Assembly (NCBI GenBank): GCA_003388505.1
Contig: QQVO01000029.1
Location: forward strand, 1-64,000
Reading direction: 5' to 3'
DNA from: Planctomycetota bacterium
Lineage (GTDB): Bacteria > Planctomycetota > Planctomycetia > Planctomycetales > Planctomycetaceae
DNA: 64,000 nucleotides
Position numbers and translations under genes: made by a program
The notes under the pieces: generated by a model
What the model saw: only the letters and a program-made list of their open reading frames with translations
Told to the model about the DNA's origin: nothing
The model's database searches: none
Part shown: in pieces, positions 62,320-64,000 of the stretch
Position numbering within the stretch: the first letter of the stretch is position 1
Layout: every line of letters begins with the position of its first letter

Positions 62320-63168
62320 ATGAGCATTCGCTTGTTCTCACTGCTCACTGTCCTGATTGTTCCGCTCATGGGCGGATGTCAGTCGCTCGATCTCATTTCG
62401 TTCTCCGACGACGAGCCGCAGATCCCGGCCGCTACCGACGTCAATCCCGTGCGGGAGATCATCTGCATGTGGGAGGCGGCGGAAGGGCTCGGCCTCGACG
62501 GAAAGCCCGCTCGGGGATTCGCGGGACAGATCCTCTTCTTCACCGCAGCGCATCCGCAGCCGGTCCGAGCCGACGGGGACGTCCGGATCCTCTTGTATGA
62601 CAAACAGGGACTGGCGGAGGACGATCCGCATCCGTTCAAGCAGTACGAATTCTCCAGCGAAGTCTGGGACGCCTTCCTGCGGGATACAAACCTGGGCGCA
62701 GCGCACCACGTCTTTATTCCCGACCCCCGGCCGGGGAACTACTACGAAGAATGCGCAATACGCGTTGTCTTCACCCCGAAATCCGGGCTGCCCGTCTATT
62801 CCAAAACGGCCATGGTCGTGCTCCCCGGCCGCAAGCGGCCGGAGGAGACGCGCACCGCGGAATCGGCCGTCGAGACGGCGATGCGTTCCGCCGCGCAACA
62901 CGTCGAAACGTCTCCTCCCCGCGATCTGCTCTCGCTCAAGGTCTCCGCCGATCCGATGCAACCTCGCCGCGGCGCCGCTCGCATCAATGAACTCCGCCGC
63001 ACCGCGGATCAAATGATGCAGGGACTCCAGCCCGATGCCGATGAAAACCCGGCAGGCCAAACCGCGCCGGAATCGGCCTCCCGGCCGGAGCCGACCCGGC
63101 CCCGCTATCGACTCACCGGAGCCGCCGACGAATCCACCCAGCGCGGCCTCCGGCCGCAACCAATGTAG
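62320..63168 (+). CDS. Lipoprotein downstream of the secretin
   Basis: The 282-aa product has a signal with lipobox PLMGGCQSLDL, so it is lipid-anchored. The mature part has VREIICMWEAAEGLGLDGKP and AGQILFFTAAHPQPVRADGD beta-rich segments, plus a Pro/Glu-rich tail. I recognise no named family. Its position right after the secretin would suit a pilotin-like or accessory role, but this is only context. The last codon and stop (ATG TAG) belong to a REP-like palindrome. Confidence 0.6.
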   Translation: MSIRLFSLLTVLIVPLMGGCQSLDLISFSDDEPQIPAATDVNPVREIICMWEAAEGLGLDGKPARGFAGQILFFTAAHPQPVRADGDVRILLYDKQGLAEDDPHPFKQYEFSSEVWDAFLRDTNLGAAHHVFIPDPRPGNYYEECAIRVVFTPKSGLPVYSKTAMVVLPGRKRPEETRTAESAVETAMRSAAQHVETSPPRDLLSLKVSADPMQPRRGAARINELRRTADQMMQGLQPDADENPAGQTAPESASRPEPTRPRYRLTGAADESTQRGLRPQPM

Positions 63169-63190
63169 CCGACTCGCTCCGCGAGTCGGA
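63163..63190. repeat. REP-like palindrome, copy 3
   Basis: ATGTAGCCGACTCGCTCCGC then GAGTCGGA, matching 289-317. The first six bases are the final codon and stop of the lipoprotein gene. Confidence 0.6.
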
Positions 63191-63218
63191 TGTCCATGAC
63201 GAGGAACTTGCTGCACGC

Positions 63219-63263
63219 GAAAATTGCGCGCCACGCGACGATTCTCCCCGGTAGTAGCACAGA
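63219..63263. repeat. Dispersed repeat family D, copy 2
   Basis: AAATTGCGCGCCACGCGACG then ATTCTCCCCGGTAGTAGCAC, closely like 41626-41673. Confidence 0.5.
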
Positions 63264-63290
63264 GTTCCCTCAAGAACACGATCAAGCCTG

Positions 63291-63318
63291 TTGGCGAGCG
63301 GCGCTCCCGTGGTAGAAT
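63291..63318 (+). promoter_or_regulatory. Candidate promoter of the BON-domain protein gene
   Basis: TTGGCG (63291-63296) and TAGAAT (63313-63318) are 16 bp apart and lie 49 bp upstream of the ATG at 63368. Confidence 0.4.
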
Positions 63319-63367
63319 CTCGGGCGGCGGAATTCGTACGAAAATCCCGACTCGACGCTGACGAAAC

Positions 63368-64000
63368 ATGCCTGATTTCAGACTCTCCCTGATTGTCGCC
63401 GCACTGCTGCTCACCGTTGCATCGACCGCCTCGGCACAGACAAACGGCCTCTTCGGAAACAGCAGTCCCATCAATCGCACCTCCGAGTCGTCGCTGCTGA
63501 CGGGCGGTATGGGGCGAACCGGCGGAACCCGCGGCATCGGCGGTCAACAGACAGGAGCCGGCATCGCCGACCCACAGATCAGCACCGAATTGGGCGCGCT
63601 CAGTTCGATGGTGGGGCAGGGCAGCTTCGTCGGCCAGGGGAATACAGCGCAGGGGTTCGTCGGCAGCCGGCAGGCGGGTACGCAGACGCAGGGCGCGTCG
63701 AATCGCAACTTCTCCGCAAGCGGCTTTTCCGGGGGCGATGATTTCAATCAGTTCAACCAGCAGCAGGGGCAAGGTCCGTCCAGCCGCCGCAGGATCCAGC
63801 CGCAGTACCGCATTGCGTTCGAGCGTCCCCCCCTCGCCACATCCGAGGTCAACGATCGTGTGCAACAGTCCTTGAGCCGGCTGTCAGAGACGCATCCCGC
63901 GTTTGACGGCATCGACGTCGCCGTAGACGAAGCCGGCACGGTCGGCCTGCGCGGAACCGTGCAGTCCGATGACGTCCGCCGCCTCGTGGAGGCGATCGTT
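63368..64000 (+). CDS. Secreted BON-domain protein, cut by the window edge
   Basis: The frame is open from ATG 63368 to the window end (211 codons). It has a signal peptide (MPDFRLSLIVAALLLTVAST, cleaved near ASAQ), a Gly/Gln/Ser/Asn-rich low-complexity part (about 25-140) and the start of a BON domain (GIDVAVDEAGTVGLRGTVQS followed by DDVRRLVEAIV). BON domains often bind membranes or lipids. The gene lies 199 bp after the lipoprotein. Confidence 0.7.
   Translation, partial: MPDFRLSLIVAALLLTVASTASAQTNGLFGNSSPINRTSESSLLTGGMGRTGGTRGIGGQQTGAGIADPQISTELGALSSMVGQGSFVGQGNTAQGFVGSRQAGTQTQGASNRNFSASGFSGGDDFNQFNQQQGQGPSSRRRIQPQYRIAFERPPLATSEVNDRVQQSLSRLSETHPAFDGIDVAVDEAGTVGLRGTVQSDDVRRLVEAIV

Overview
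The window is GC-rich DNA from a Gram-negative-type bacterium, almost certainly a planctomycete (Planctomycetota). The evidence is a CxxCH heme-binding protein of the Planctomycetes/Verrucomicrobia type, a secreted DUF1080 protein, many long secreted proteins of unknown function, a Kdo-8-phosphate synthase, and large spacers filled with dispersed palindromic repeats. No rRNA, tRNA, CRISPR array, transposase or prophage was found. Both ends cut through genes: a DUF2071 protein on the left and a BON-domain secreted protein on the right.

Region 1 (1-21.6 kb) is mixed housekeeping and signalling. It holds an O6-alkylguanine-DNA alkyltransferase, a DUF2617 protein, a HAD hydrolase, a DAG-kinase-fold lipid kinase, KdsA, a bile-acid-symporter-like transporter, a nitrilase-superfamily hydrolase, a 2Fe-2S ferredoxin, a CPBP protease, dihydroorotase, a thioredoxin lipoprotein and a sugar-epimerase-like protein. 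Next come a membrane Ser/Thr kinase with an outside sensor domain and, directly downstream, an FHA-GAF-nucleotide cyclase, which looks like a two-gene signalling module. A zinc-ribbon protein, a thermonuclease and a His-rich coiled-coil protein follow.

Region 2 (21.7-28.9 kb) starts with a compositionally odd secreted protein. It continues with a compact selenium operon, selB-selA-selD, in which SelD is fused to an NADH-dehydrogenase-like flavoprotein. No tRNA-Sec and no selenoprotein was recognised in the window.

Region 3 (29-43 kb) has single genes separated by repeat-filled spacers: an ABC ATPase, a four-CBS protein, a cytochrome-c-like protein, an alcohol dehydrogenase, a HEAT-like secreted protein, a STAS protein, a LOG-family protein, a DUF1080 protein and an EF-hand protein. 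At least five families of short dispersed repeats were found by eye. Several copies sit exactly on gene boundaries, supply stop codons, or have become part of coding sequence.

Region 4 (43.6-63.2 kb) is a type II secretion (T2SS) cluster in one direction: a large protein made of secretin N-domains without a barrel, gspE, gspF, gspG, gspH, gspI, gspJ, gspK, a PilM+PilN (GspL) fusion, a PilO(GspM)+Ig-like+PilP/GspC fusion, a 1260-residue secretin, and a lipoprotein. The last part follows the pilM-N-O-P-Q order of type IV pili but packs it into three genes. Together these would form an envelope-spanning secretion machine whose periplasmic part is unusually enlarged. This cluster is the strongest candidate for unusual biology in the window.
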